Assembly (NCBI GenBank): GCA_944382845.1
Contig: CALWNN010000082.1
Coordinates: forward strand, 105,731 to 169,730
Origin: an uncultured Clostridia bacterium
GTDB taxonomy: Bacteria; Bacillota; Clostridia; Oscillospirales; Ruminococcaceae
Direction of reading: 5' to 3'
DNA: 64,000 bases
Positions 17,079-26,060 of this stretch are shown here, in pieces. The position numbers were made by a program, and so were the translations under genes. Position 1 is the stretch's first letter. Each line of letters opens with the position of its first letter. The notes below the pieces were generated by a model. It did not search any database and was not told the DNA's origin. It was given only the letters and a program-made list of their open reading frames with translations.

Positions 17079-19676
17079 TCAGTTCATAGCCTGTCTTTCA
17101 AGCCACTGATCCTTTGTAATAAGCACCTTTCTTGGCTTTGAGCCATCGGGAGGACCTATTACTCCCATTCGTTCCATTTCGTCCATTACTCTTGCGGCTC
17201 TTCCGTAACCGAGTTTTAATCTTCTCTGCAGATACGAAGTTGAAGCCTGTCCATTTTCGATAACAGCTTCAACCGCCTCTTCAAACATGGGATCAAATTC
17301 CTCTTGTGCGTCGTTATCAGACAACTGCGCCGCAGACTTTTCACCCTTAATGGCAGGAAGATTATTTTCGATCTCCTCAATAACGCTTTCATCATATTCG
17401 GCTGTAATCTGATTTTTAAGGAAGTTCACAACATCTCTTACCTCGTTTGTCGCAACAAAGCTTCCCTGAATACGAAGCGGCTTGTCCATTCCAACAGGCA
17501 TATAAAGCATATCTCCGTAACCTAAAAGCTTTTCGGCTCCGCCCGAATCAAGTATAACTCGCGAGTCTGTAAAGTTTGAAACCTTAAGAGCAACACGGCT
17601 TGGGATATTTGATTTTATAAGACCTGTGATAACATCGACTCTCGGCGACTGAGTAGCGATAATAAGGTGCATACCTGCGGCTCTTGCCTTTTGAGCTATA
17701 CGAAGAACAGACTGTTCTACTTCTTTCGAGGCAACCATCATAAGGTCTGCAAACTCGTCGATTATAACAACTATCTGGGGCATCTTCGCAAAGCCCTCTT
17801 TTTCCTCACAAAGCTTATTGTATTCTTTAAGATCCCTTACCCCCGTCTCCGCAAAGGTCGTATATCGCTTTTCCATTTCAATCACGGCCCAGTTTAAAGC
17901 TCCCGCGGCTTTTCTCGGGTCTGTTACAACAGGGATAAGAAGATGAGGTATTCCGTTATATATCGGAAATTCAACTTGTTTTGGGTCGATAAGTATAAGC
18001 TTTACATCATCAGGTGAAGCGTGGTAAAGAATATTTATGATAATCGAGTTTGTAAACACTGATTTACCTGAGCCTGTGGTACCTGCAACAAGAAGGTGAG
18101 GCATTGTCGCAATATTTCCCACAACTATCTTTCCCTCGATATCACGGCCAACAGCAAAAGTAAGCTTACCGTCAGAGCTTTTGTATTCATCGCTTTCGAT
18201 AAGTTCTCTTATAGAAACGGTATCTCTTGTTTTATTTGGGATTTCAACTCCGACTGCGGCTTTTCCGGGGATAGGAGCTTCCATTCTTACTCCCTTAGCG
18301 GCAAGATTCAGAGCAATATCATCGGAAAGCCCGGTGATACGGCTTACTTTAACTCCTGCGGCAGGCTGAAGCTCATATCTTGTAACGGAAGGACCTCTTG
18401 ATATACCGACTATCCTGCACTGTATGCCAAAGCTTTGAAGAGTTGAAACAAGTGTGTCGGATTTACTTTGTATCTCGTGCTGAATTTCTTTAGGATCTGA
18501 ATTATTTTTGGCATAGTTTAAAAGTGTGACCGGCGGAGCTTTATAAACCGCCGTTGAGGAATCCTTGTCAAAAAATGTTGTCTGACCGTCGCTTTCAACA
18601 TATATCGGATTTATAGAAGGTTCATGTTTCTTTTCGGCAACGGCAGTCTTTATTATTTCGGCAAGCGCCTTATCTTCCTTTTTCTTTTCAAGAGGAACGG
18701 TTTCTCTGTTTTTGGCGGAAGCGTCATTATTGTTTTCCTTCTTACCGGGAGTGTTCAGTGTAGTTTTTCCCGAAAGAACTATATCCAGTTCCGGATCGTG
18801 TTTAACTCTGTCAACAGTATGAGTGTCAGCAATATTGTCATCATCATGTTCCTCACCGGCGTCATCGTCGTTCTGAATATATTTTGCGACGTCGATACGT
18901 TTATTTTTTCTTTCCTCTCTGGAAATCGTTTCGGGAGGTATTCTGGATCCTTTCGGCTTTGATCTTTCAGTCTTAGCCGCCTTGGCTTCTTCCTTTTCCT
19001 GCTCCTCACGCAAAAGCTCTCTCTGATGAGCCTTTTCGGCAGCGGCGGCAGAACGTTCTTCTCCGTCCTGTCTCATAGCCTTATATCCCTTTCTGAACGG
19101 CGAGGATAAAAACCTGAAAAAGTCGATAAGGGTTAAGTTTGTAAGGAGCATTATAAATGTAAAAGCAAGAAGAACAATAATTATTGTAGCTCCCGTGCGT
19201 TTAAACAAAGCAAGCAGCGGCCAGCCTATAACAGCTGAAAAAAATCCGCCTCCTCTAAGCTTTGTGCCGTCGGAATACAGTCCGGCAAGCTTTTTAAAAA
19301 AGCTTCCTCCGACAACTTCACCTACGCCGAGTATCTGGAAAAATCCGCAGAGCAAAAACAACAGAACTATCCCCTGAATCACCTTTGAAATAACAGCGTT
19401 TGAAGACTTATCAAGGGCAATCATAATTGAAACATATATAATAAGCGGACCCACGAAAAAGGACGACATTCCGAAAAGTCCTCTGAATGCAAGATAAAGA
19501 TCATTCCAGAGTCCTCCGCCCTCGATAAAAGTTATAAACAACACAAGAATGCCCACAGAAAAAAGTATGTACGACCAGAATCTCCTGCTTTCATTGCTGC
19601 GACATTGCTGAGCTTTTGCTGCCGGTTTTCTTGTAGTTGTTCTTTTGTCAGCTGTTTTTTTCTTTGCAGCAGGCAT
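17079..19676 (-). CDS. spoIIIE: FtsK/SpoIIIE DNA translocase
   Basis: 865 residues. Four to five membrane helices (about 30-190) are followed by a charged linker rich in E, K and D (about 200-380). The motor has Walker A GTTGSGKSVFTNS (about 540), Walker B VVIIDEFADLMM (about 645) and IIATQSPRVDVITGLIK. A winged-helix gamma domain ends it (GYGRAARVMDEMERMGVIGP), which in SpoIIIE/FtsK reads oriented chromosome sequences. It pumps DNA through the division or sporulation septum. As in Bacillus subtilis, a tepA-like gene lies close by, which favours the name spoIIIE. The start has GGGAGGAAAGGCA. It follows uppP after 27 bp. Confidence 0.95.
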   Translation of the reverse strand: MPAAKKKTADKRTTTRKPAAKAQQCRSNESRRFWSYILFSVGILVLFITFIEGGGLWNDLYLAFRGLFGMSSFFVGPLIIYVSIMIALDKSSNAVISKVIQGIVLLFLLCGFFQILGVGEVVGGSFFKKLAGLYSDGTKLRGGGFFSAVIGWPLLALFKRTGATIIIVLLAFTFIMLLTNLTLIDFFRFLSSPFRKGYKAMRQDGEERSAAAAEKAHQRELLREEQEKEEAKAAKTERSKPKGSRIPPETISREERKNKRIDVAKYIQNDDDAGEEHDDDNIADTHTVDRVKHDPELDIVLSGKTTLNTPGKKENNNDASAKNRETVPLEKKKEDKALAEIIKTAVAEKKHEPSINPIYVESDGQTTFFDKDSSTAVYKAPPVTLLNYAKNNSDPKEIQHEIQSKSDTLVSTLQSFGIQCRIVGISRGPSVTRYELQPAAGVKVSRITGLSDDIALNLAAKGVRMEAPIPGKAAVGVEIPNKTRDTVSIRELIESDEYKSSDGKLTFAVGRDIEGKIVVGNIATMPHLLVAGTTGSGKSVFTNSIIINILYHASPDDVKLILIDPKQVEFPIYNGIPHLLIPVVTDPRKAAGALNWAVIEMEKRYTTFAETGVRDLKEYNKLCEEKEGFAKMPQIVVIIDEFADLMMVASKEVEQSVLRIAQKARAAGMHLIIATQSPRVDVITGLIKSNIPSRVALKVSNFTDSRVILDSGGAEKLLGYGDMLYMPVGMDKPLRIQGSFVATNEVRDVVNFLKNQITAEYDESVIEEIENNLPAIKGEKSAAQLSDNDAQEEFDPMFEEAVEAVIENGQASTSYLQRRLKLGYGRAARVMDEMERMGVIGPPDGSKPRKVLITKDQWLERQAMN

Positions 19677-19703
19677 TGCCTTTCCTCCCAGTTTTAAGTC
19701 AGA

Positions 19704-20564
19704 TTAAAAAGTTATCGGATGTCCTATTATTTTTTCTATAATTGAAATGATTATTACAACAACTCCGAGAATTGCGGTATAGTATGCAAAAATCTTGAAT
19801 TTATCGGACTTTACAAGCCAGTTTACCATTTTTATAGCGCAGACGCCGACTATTGCGGCAACAACAAATCCTATTATGTACGGTGCAGGTTCAAAGGTAA
19901 GTCCCGTAGCGGCTGCGTCCTTTACTTCAAGTATACAGCCTGCAAAAATTGCAGGGATACCAAGAATGAATGAATATCTTACTGCGGTCTCTCTTGAAAA
20001 TCCGGTAAAAAGTCCGCTTGAGATAGTTGATCCGGATCTCGAAACGCCCGGAAGGAGAGCGACTGCCTGGAAAAATCCAACTGTAAGAGCGTCGTTTACA
20101 GTAATATCTCCAGCCTTTTTATTTCCCTTTTTGCACATATCCGAAAGCATAAGGATAATTGCCGTATAGATAAAACAAACACCCTCAGCCATGATAGATG
20201 AGTCTTCTGCAAAGCCCTCAAAGAAATCTTTGAAAAAGTAAAACGGAATAAGCACTGCGCAGGAAATTATAAGCATAAATATCATGTTTCTTTCGCTGTT
20301 TCTTTCCTTCCACTTGAACTTCCCTGTGAAAATATCTTTAACAAGCGCAAAAAACTCCTTGATAAGCGCCCAGATGGTGTCATGAAATGCTATAAACACT
20401 GCAACTAAAGTTCCAAGGTGTAAAATCGCTGAAAATGTCAGCGCACCGTCTCCGTAATTTTCCGTGAAATGCTGATAAAGTGAAAGATGACCCGAACTTG
20501 AAACCGGCAGAAATTCTGTCAGTCCTTGAATGATTGCCTGAAATACTGCGTCAATGATCTTCAT
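19704..20564 (-). CDS. uppP: Undecaprenyl-diphosphatase
   Basis: 286 residues with the two UppP/BacA signatures: QGLTEFLPVSSSGHLSL (about 14-30) and LPGVSRSGSTISSGL (about 170). About eight membrane helices are visible. It dephosphorylates undecaprenyl diphosphate to recycle the lipid carrier for peptidoglycan and confers bacitracin tolerance. The lipid is made by UppS, also in this window. It lies between tepA and spoIIIE, all on one strand, and has an AAGGGAGGAAAACTGAT ribosome site. Confidence 0.95.
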   Translation of the reverse strand: MKIIDAVFQAIIQGLTEFLPVSSSGHLSLYQHFTENYGDGALTFSAILHLGTLVAVFIAFHDTIWALIKEFFALVKDIFTGKFKWKERNSERNMIFMLIISCAVLIPFYFFKDFFEGFAEDSSIMAEGVCFIYTAIILMLSDMCKKGNKKAGDITVNDALTVGFFQAVALLPGVSRSGSTISSGLFTGFSRETAVRYSFILGIPAIFAGCILEVKDAAATGLTFEPAPYIIGFVVAAIVGVCAIKMVNWLVKSDKFKIFAYYTAILGVVVIIISIIEKIIGHPITF

Positions 20565-20648
20565 ATCAGTTTTCCTCCCTTATGTTTATTTAGCTTTTTA
20601 AGATTCTTTAATACGGGTATGGACAACCCTCTTAAACGGTGCAGAGCT

Positions 20649-21413
20649 TCAATTATGCAGAGTTTTGCTTCCCTCCGGTTTTTCCTTAAGGCTATGGTTT
20701 TCTATCATGTCGTAAAGGCATTCCATTGCGTCGCTCAGTCCTCCAAGCCGATCGATTATTCCCTCTTTGACAGCCGTTTCACCGTCAATTACCGTTCCAA
20801 CGTCCATAATAAGCTCTCCCGTGCGCATCATAAGTTCTTTGAACCGTTTTGCTGTTATATCAGAATTTTGGGTAACAAACCTTATGATCCTTTCCTGCAT
20901 TTTTTCAAAGTAGGAAAGAGTCTGAGGAACTCCAAGTACAAGCCCGTTCATTCTCACCGGGTGTATCGTCATGGTTGCAGAAGGAACAATAAATGACTTT
21001 TTTGCGCACACTGCCAAAGGGACGCCGATAGAATGACCGCCTCCGACAACAAGTGAGACAGTAGGGGTTTTCATTCCGGCAATGACTTCCGCAATGGCAA
21101 GTCCGGCTTCAACATCTCCTCCAACAGTATTCAGTATTATCACAAGGCCCTCGATGGAGCGATCCTGTTCGATTGCAACAAGAGCAGGTATAATATGTTC
21201 ATACTTTGTAGTTTTGTTTTGTGGCGGAAGAATATAATGACCTTCAACCTGACCGATTATATTTAAGCAGTGAATGACGTGTCTTGCGTCAGGAACGGTT
21301 ATCTGTCCGAAACTTTCAATAAGTCGGGCGTTGTTTTCATTTAACAAAGAATAATCTTGCCGAGTTTCGTTTTCATTTTCATTTTCAGGTCGTGTGTGAG
21401 TATCAGGGTTCAT
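20649..21413 (-). CDS. tepA: ClpP-fold protease, TepA/YmfB-like
   Basis: 254 residues of the ClpP/crotonase fold. Conserved stretches are LVIILNTVGGDVEAGLAIAE and SLVVGGGHSIGVPLAVCA, where the serine in GGHS corresponds to the nucleophile, and a histidine follows in MTIHPVRM. An asparagine- and glutamate-rich N-terminal tail of about 35 residues precedes it. B. subtilis TepA (YmfB) lies close to spoIIIE, as here. The family has been linked to secretion and spore germination, but the substrate is unclear. The ribosome site is CCGGAGGCGCCT. The upstream region holds a strong promoter and a structured RNA that may be this gene's leader. Confidence 0.85.
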   Translation of the reverse strand: MNPDTHTRPENENENETRQDYSLLNENNARLIESFGQITVPDARHVIHCLNIIGQVEGHYILPPQNKTTKYEHIIPALVAIEQDRSIEGLVIILNTVGGDVEAGLAIAEVIAGMKTPTVSLVVGGGHSIGVPLAVCAKKSFIVPSATMTIHPVRMNGLVLGVPQTLSYFEKMQERIIRFVTQNSDITAKRFKELMMRTGELIMDVGTVIDGETAVKEGIIDRLGGLSDAMECLYDMIENHSLKEKPEGSKTLHN

Positions 21414-21501
21414 AGGCGCCTCCGGTTTTATTGTTATTATACCGAAAAGATTCTCTCAATATACCTTTCAAATGTCAAATGAAAAACACAATTATCCATA
21501 C

Positions 21502-21607
21502 TAAAAATTTTATACCATAGCGCCAAAGCGATATGGTATAATTGCCCATCAAAAGGCGTTTGCCTCTTTAAAGACGAGCCGTCGGGCATAAAAATTAATA
21601 AACGCAC
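21502..21607 (-). ncRNA. Candidate structured RNA: small RNA or tepA leader
   Basis: Starting just after a consensus promoter, the minus strand can fold into a closing stem TGCCC/GGGCA (4 bp, GCCC/GGGC, at 21544-21547 with 21584-21587) enclosing two hairpins: GACG-GCT-CGTC (21573-21583) and AAGAGGC-AAAC-GCCTTTT (21551-21568). A 13-bp hairpin follows with one mismatch (21511-21540) and then AAAATTTTTAG, resembling a weak terminator. The RNA would be about 105 nt. tepA starts about 90 nt further down, so this could be a leader with an attenuator or a separate RNA. No riboswitch or sRNA class known to me matches it. The fold was found by eye. Confidence 0.5.
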
Positions 21608-21613
21608 ACGATT

Positions 21614-21643
21614 ATTATACCACATCAAGACAATGCAAGTCAA
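21614..21643 (-). promoter_or_regulatory. Promoter of the structured RNA / tepA
   Basis: Minus strand: TTGACT (21638-21643), 18 bp, TATAAT (21614-21619). It is the strongest promoter-like signal between hisE and tepA. Confidence 0.75.
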
Positions 21644-21699
21644 TAGATTTTACCGCTAAACAACACGTCACTTTATCCACGAAGCACTCAGAAAAGCAC

Positions 21700-21724
21700 A
21701 AAAAAGTGCGGATTTAAGCCGCAC
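21700..21724 (-). terminator. Terminator after hisE
   Basis: Stem GTGCGG / CCGCAC with loop CTTAAAT, followed by TTTTTT on the minus strand, 10 bp past the hisE stop. Confidence 0.88.
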
Positions 21725-21733
21725 CTTTGCACA

Positions 21734-22072
21734 TTATGTGTTTTTATCAACTTGATGAAATTTTTTAAGGTTTCCTATTTTTTCGTTTCTTTGTTCAAGA
21801 ACCTCCTCCACCTCGCTCCATTCAAGGCCCTGATTAGCACAAAGGACCATAACATGATAAAGCAGGTCGTTTATTTCATTTTTAAGTTCTTCGTTATCGC
21901 CGTTTTTTGCAGCGATGACCGTTTCTGTTGCTTCCTCGCCTATTTTTTTGCATATCTTGTCAACGCCCTTGTCGAACAAATAACAAGTATAGGAATTCTC
22001 TTCTGCTGTACCATTTTCATACTGTGATTTTCTGTGTTTTATAACTTCAAATATTTCTTCATAAACTGTCAT
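21734..22072 (-). CDS. hisE: Phosphoribosyl-ATP diphosphatase
   Basis: 112 residues, all-alpha MazG-like fold, with KICKKIGEEATETVIAAK (about 36-53) and the acidic NDLLYHVMVL helix that binds the metal. It hydrolyses PR-ATP to PR-AMP, the second step of histidine synthesis. It starts 2 bp after the hisI stop, so the two are coupled; in many bacteria they are one fused protein. A strong terminator follows. Confidence 0.95.
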   Translation of the reverse strand: MTVYEEIFEVIKHRKSQYENGTAEENSYTCYLFDKGVDKICKKIGEEATETVIAAKNGDNEELKNEINDLLYHVMVLCANQGLEWSEVEEVLEQRNEKIGNLKKFHQVDKNT

Positions 22073-22074
22073 AA

Positions 22075-22428
22075 TCAGTTCTCCTCGTCATTATAGATTT
22101 CATTGAAAAAGCAGCTGTAAGACCCTGTATGGCAGGCGGCCCCCGTTTGCTTGACATTTATAAGCAATGTATCATCGTCGCAGTCGGAATAAATTGAAAC
22201 TACCTTCTGAAGGTGCCCGCTTGTCGCCCCCTTGTTCCAAAGCTCCTGTCGTGAACGGCTGTAGTACCATGTAAAGCCTGTCTCAAGGGTTTTCTTAAGG
22301 CTTTCCTTGTTCATGTAAGCAAGCATCAGCACTGTTTTTGTATCGGCTTCAAAAGCTATAGCCGGTATAAGTTCCGACTTTTTAAAATATTTGTCCAGAT
22401 TATTCACATCAATCTTTATTTTACTCAT
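22075..22428 (-). CDS. hisI: Phosphoribosyl-AMP cyclohydrolase
   Basis: 117 residues. [35 protein letters not shown] and the zinc-site cysteines in [21 protein letters not shown] are characteristic. It opens the purine ring of PR-AMP, step three of the pathway. Ribosome site AAGGAGATTTTT. It is separated from hisF by yeiH and a decayed gene, so the his operon has been interrupted here. Confidence 0.95.
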   Translation of the reverse strand: MSKIKIDVNNLDKYFKKSELIPAIAFEADTKTVLMLAYMNKESLKKTLETGFTWYYSRSRQELWNKGATSGHLQKVVSIYSDCDDDTLLINVKQTGAACHTGSYSCFFNEIYNDEEN

Positions 22429-22454
22429 AAAAATCTCCTTCTTTAATAAAAAAG

Positions 22455-22813
22455 CTACTCATCAATTACTGCAACCTGATACTCGTCCTCATAAATAATT
22501 TTCCCGATATAATCGGAAAAACAACATCGTAAGGATTTTATACTTATCAAGCAAAGAAGAAAGAACTTCCCTTTTTATCTCAATGCCTCAAAGCTTTCAG
22601 CTTTAAAATAAGTAATTGCACCGTGAGGATTTTCACTATTTTCTCTGTAAAATAGTGGTTAGGACAAATTTTCTTTAAACCGTTTTTCGGTTTTTCGTAA
22701 AGTTCAGCGTAATCTTTACTGCAAATGCCATCTTGTATCCTACGTCAGTTTAGAATAAACAATCCCATCGGTTTTGCGGTTCTGTAGAAATTTTCTCTCC
22801 CTTGTATCCTCAT
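22455..22813 (-). pseudogene. Decayed gene between yeiH and hisI
   Basis: The stretch reads as one protein broken by mutations. Starting at an ATG at 22813, 12 bp after the yeiH stop and behind GATAGGAGTTTGGT, it begins MRIQGRENFYRTAKPMG, meets an in-frame TGA about 22 codons in, and continues with GICSKDYAELYEKPKNGL and CPNHYFTEKIVK. A shift of frame then gives NPHGAITYFKAESFEALR and a stop, and another shift gives [20 protein letters not shown] and the final stop at 22455. The total length (359 bp) fits a gene of about 120 codons with one net base gained or lost. I do not recognise the family. Chance open segments cannot be excluded, but the sustained protein-like composition in adjacent frames supports decay. 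Confidence 0.5.
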
Positions 22814-22823
22814 ATATTTATCA

Positions 22824-23879
22824 TTACCAAACTCCTATCATATGCTGCATAATAAGACTTACGGCGGCAATTGCTACCCAGCAGCAAAATCCCATGAATA
22901 TTGGTTTTCCGCCTGTTTTTACAAGTTTGACAATATTTGTGTTTATGCCTATTGCAGCCATTGCCATTATGATAAAGAATTTACTCAGATCCTTTAAAAA
23001 TCCGAATACACTGTTTGCACCGTCAAGCACAGTTAAATTTCCGGCAAAAACAGTCGTCACTACGGTAGTTATTATTGAAGCGACAATAAAATAAATTATA
23101 AACATTGGAAAAATCTTTTTGAAATCTATTTTTTTCTCTGATCCTGTGCTATCAGAGCTTTTCTTTTCTCTTCTCATTCTTACAAAAGCAAGAACAAGGG
23201 TAATGGGGATTATTGCAAGAGTTCTTGTGAGCTTGACAATGGTGGCTGTGTCAAGGGTATTGCTATTATGTATACCGTCCCACGCAGAGGCTGCCGCTGT
23301 TACTGAAGAAGTATCGTTTACGGCTGTTCCCGCAAAAAGTCCAAAGCCTTCGTTTGAAAGTCCCAGAGCGCCTCCAAGAGTTGGAAAAATCAGAGCCGCA
23401 ACAACATTAAACAGGAAAATTACTGAAATGGACTGAGCAATTTCTTCGTCGTCCGCTTCAATAACAGGTGCAGTTGCAGCAATTGCAGAACCTCCGCAGA
23501 TACTTGAACCCACTCCGATAAGAGTTGATATTTTAGAAGGTATCTTCATCAGCTTGCAAAGTGCAAAAGCAACTATAAGGGATGTTGCTATGGTTGAAAC
23601 AATTACGGGAAGAGATTGTTTTCCGGTTTTTAAAATAGTTGCAAGATTCAATCCGAAACCAAGAAGTATTACCGCATACTGAAGGACTTTTTTTGATGTA
23701 AAGGTTATTCCCGATGAAAACCTGCTTTTGTCTTTTATTAAAAGAGTAATTATCATTCCCGCAATAATGGCAAAAACCGGTCCTCCAACTACAGGAACAA
23801 GCTTACCCAGAAACCAAGCAGGAACGGCAATGCAAAGGCAAAGGGCGATTCCTGCGTAATTCTTTTTTACAAATTCCAT
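22824..23879 (-). CDS. yeiH: YeiH/UPF0324 family membrane protein (putative sulfate exporter)
   Basis: 351 residues with about ten membrane helices. The pattern ILLGFGLNLATILKTG, GVGSSICGGSAIAATAPVI (about 128-146) and LFAGTAVNDTSSVTAAA is that of the UPF0324/YeiH family, annotated as putative sulfate exporters without firm biochemical proof. It sits inside the histidine cluster, between hisF and hisI, with a dispersed repeat on its upstream side. No functional link to histidine is evident. Confidence 0.88.
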   Translation of the reverse strand: MEFVKKNYAGIALCLCIAVPAWFLGKLVPVVGGPVFAIIAGMIITLLIKDKSRFSSGITFTSKKVLQYAVILLGFGLNLATILKTGKQSLPVIVSTIATSLIVAFALCKLMKIPSKISTLIGVGSSICGGSAIAATAPVIEADDEEIAQSISVIFLFNVVAALIFPTLGGALGLSNEGFGLFAGTAVNDTSSVTAAASAWDGIHNSNTLDTATIVKLTRTLAIIPITLVLAFVRMRREKKSSDSTGSEKKIDFKKIFPMFIIYFIVASIITTVVTTVFAGNLTVLDGANSVFGFLKDLSKFFIIMAMAAIGINTNIVKLVKTGGKPIFMGFCCWVAIAAVSLIMQHMIGVW

Positions 23880-23906
23880 TTATTCACATCCTGACTTATA
23901 TTTTTT

Positions 23907-24093
23907 AAATTGGCGCAAACTCCGGCGATTGCAACTCGTCGCAGTTTGCTCCTCAGTGGGCAAGTTGGGATTCCTGCCTAATGCCTCAACTGAAAAACTG
24001 AATGGAACCCTGCCTCCCATAGGAGGCGGACCCGCCTAATATGAGGCAGACCTGCCGAACATTCGGCAGGGGGACATCGGCGACTTGGTTATC
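23907..24093 (+). repeat. Dispersed palindromic repeat, copy A
   Basis: About 187 bp. Left end TAAATTGGCGCAAACT, an inverted pair GCAAACT/AGTTTGC, then small palindromes CTGCCTCC/GGAGGCGG, GCCT/AGGC and CTGCCGAA/TTCGGCAG, and the right end GGGGGACATCGGCGACTTGG. It fills the hisF-yeiH gap, and its last bases (GGTTAT) provide the complement of the hisF stop codon TAA. Orientation is defined by the right end pointing to higher coordinates. Confidence 0.85.
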
Positions 24094-24844
24094 TCATGGC
24101 AATTCCCTTTTTACGACAGTCGGCTTTTACTTCGTCAACTGTAAGTTCCTTAAAGTGGAAAAGACTTGCGGCAAGAGCAGCAGAACAATCAGTTCTCAAA
24201 AATGCGTCGGCAAAGTCCGAAAGTTTTCCCGCACCGCCGCTTGCGATAACAGGAATTTTAACGGCGTTTACCACCTCTTTAAGCATAGGGATATCAAAGC
24301 CACCTCTTACTCCGTCAGTGTCTATAGAGTTTAAGCATATTTCCCCTGCTCCGAGCTGTTCGACCTTTTTAACCCATTCGATAAGGTCAAGACCCATGTC
24401 TACTCTTCCGCCGTTAATATAAACTGTCCATTTATTTTCAGCAGTTTTTTTGGCGTCAATACCAACGCATATGCACTGGCAGCCGAAAATATCCGCCCCC
24501 TCTTTTATAAGCTGAGGATTAAGCACTGCCTGTGAGTTTACCGATACCTTATCGGCGCCTGCTCTTAAAGTTTCTCTTATGTCGTCAACGGTTTTGATAC
24601 CTCCACCCACAGTCAGTGGAACAAAGACCTTTTTTGCAGTTTCTCTTACCACATCCAGCATAACTCCCCTTCCTTCGTAGGAAGCGGTTATATCGTAAAA
24701 CACGATTTCGTCTGCGCCCTGTCTGTTGTATTCCTCGGCGCAAAGCACAGGATCGCCGACTTCTTTTATTCCTTCAAAATTGACCCCTTTTACTACCTTA
24801 CCGTCACGGACGTCAAGGCAGGGTATGATTCTCTTAGCAAGCAT
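24089..24844 (-). CDS. hisF: Imidazole glycerol phosphate synthase, cyclase subunit
   Basis: 251 residues, TIM barrel. The catalytic aspartates appear in [14 protein letters not shown] (residue about 11) and [11 protein letters not shown] (about 130), and the phosphate loops are VGGGI and ASGGAG. With HisH it turns PRFAR and ammonia into IGP and AICAR. Its start overlaps the last base of the hisH stop (TGATG-type junction), so the two subunits are made together. The stop codon lies within the edge of a dispersed repeat. Confidence 0.96.
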   Translation of the reverse strand: MLAKRIIPCLDVRDGKVVKGVNFEGIKEVGDPVLCAEEYNRQGADEIVFYDITASYEGRGVMLDVVRETAKKVFVPLTVGGGIKTVDDIRETLRAGADKVSVNSQAVLNPQLIKEGADIFGCQCICVGIDAKKTAENKWTVYINGGRVDMGLDLIEWVKKVEQLGAGEICLNSIDTDGVRGGFDIPMLKEVVNAVKIPVIASGGAGKLSDFADAFLRTDCSAALAASLFHFKELTVDEVKADCRKKGIAMR

Positions 24845-25461
24845 CAGTATACCTCCCCGGATAGTCTGACAAAGTTCTTAAGAATTTTAAGCCCCGTATT
24901 TCCGCTTTTTTCCGGGTGAAACTGTGCGCCAAAAACGAACTTTCCATCTGTAACCAGTGCGGGAATCTTATTTCCGTATGTGCAGTATGCAACGACATTT
25001 TCATCATTGCAAAAAGCTTTATACGAGTGAACAAAATATACATATTCCTCTTCACCAAGTCCCTCAAGGAGCGGGCAATCCTTGATATTGTATTCAAGTC
25101 TGTTCCATCCCATATGCGGAATAACAAGATCCGGTTCGATTATTTTATCAACCTTTCCTTTGACAAGTCCCAATCCATCGCACTCTTCAAACTCATAGCC
25201 CTTTTCAAAAATAAGCTGCATACCAAGGCAAATGCCGAGAAAATATTTTTTCTTTGCCTGCTCTTTTATCGTTTCAACAAGACCGCTTTCCCGAAGCATT
25301 TTCATAGCCCACGAAAAAGCTCCTACGCCGGGAAGGATTATCCCTTTTGCATTTTCAATATCATCTTTTGATTTTGTAAGTTTATTTTCAATTCCAAGAT
25401 AATCAAGAGCGTTTTTTACTGAAAATATATTGCCTGCGCCGTAGTCGATTATTGCTATCAT
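24844..25461 (-). CDS. hisH: Imidazole glycerol phosphate synthase, glutaminase subunit
   Basis: 205 residues, class I glutamine amidotransferase. The triad is visible: cysteine in [12 protein letters not shown] (about 80), histidine and glutamate in [11 protein letters not shown] (about 183-185). GYGAGN-like start [11 protein letters not shown] is typical. It feeds ammonia through the HisF barrel. Starts immediately after hisB with AAAGGGAGTGTTGTAA ahead. Confidence 0.96.
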   Translation of the reverse strand: MIAIIDYGAGNIFSVKNALDYLGIENKLTKSKDDIENAKGIILPGVGAFSWAMKMLRESGLVETIKEQAKKKYFLGICLGMQLIFEKGYEFEECDGLGLVKGKVDKIIEPDLVIPHMGWNRLEYNIKDCPLLEGLGEEEYVYFVHSYKAFCNDENVVAYCTYGNKIPALVTDGKFVFGAQFHPEKSGNTGLKILKNFVRLSGEVY

Positions 25462-26046
25462 TTACAACACTCCCTTTGTTGAAAGTACTTCTCCTGTTTC
25501 ATTCTTTTTCACAGCCGCCTTGACTGCATGAGCGCAAGCCTTGAAAAGCGCCTCTGCAATATGGTGGTCGTTTTTGCCGTAGCATGATTTAAGGTGCAAA
25601 GTTATGCCTGCGTTAAATGCAAAAGCCCTGAAAAATTCCTCTGCAAGGCAAGTATCAAACTGACCTATCCTCTCATCACAAAATTCAGCGTCAAATACCA
25701 GAAAGGGTCTGCCGCTTACATCAACCGAACAAAAGCCAAGAGCTTCGTCCATGGGTATAAAAGCCGTACCATATCGGCATATCCCCGACTTATCCCCCAA
25801 AGCCTTGTTAAAAGCCTGCCCGAGAACTATTCCGGTATCTTCAACTGTGTGATGTCCATCAACATACAGGTCGCCTGTTACATTTACTTCAAGGTCAATG
25901 CCGCTGTGGACTGCAAAGGCAGTCAGCATATGGTCGAAAAATCCTATGCCTGTATTGATTTTAACGCTTCCGCTACAGTTATCAAGAGAAAGTTTTACCA
26001 GAATATTTGTTTCTTTTGTTGTTCGTTTTATTTCGGCGTTTCTCAT
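25462..26046 (-). CDS. hisB: Imidazoleglycerol-phosphate dehydratase
   Basis: 194 residues, the monofunctional form. Two manganese-binding repeats are visible: DLYVDGHHTVEDTGIVLGQAF (HHxxED) and CYGKNDHHIAEALFKA. It dehydrates IGP to imidazole acetol phosphate. There is no HAD phosphatase domain, so histidinol phosphatase must be a separate protein; a PHP-type candidate lies at 57565-58419. It follows hisC after 14 bp. Confidence 0.96.
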   Translation of the reverse strand: MRNAEIKRTTKETNILVKLSLDNCSGSVKINTGIGFFDHMLTAFAVHSGIDLEVNVTGDLYVDGHHTVEDTGIVLGQAFNKALGDKSGICRYGTAFIPMDEALGFCSVDVSGRPFLVFDAEFCDERIGQFDTCLAEEFFRAFAFNAGITLHLKSCYGKNDHHIAEALFKACAHAVKAAVKKNETGEVLSTKGVL

Positions 26047-26060
26047 AAATGTTATTCCTT

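Noticed and set aside
21437-21643. 68-codon minus-strand frame over the structured RNA
   Set aside because: It includes the promoter boxes and both hairpins, has no Shine-Dalgarno and looks random in composition.
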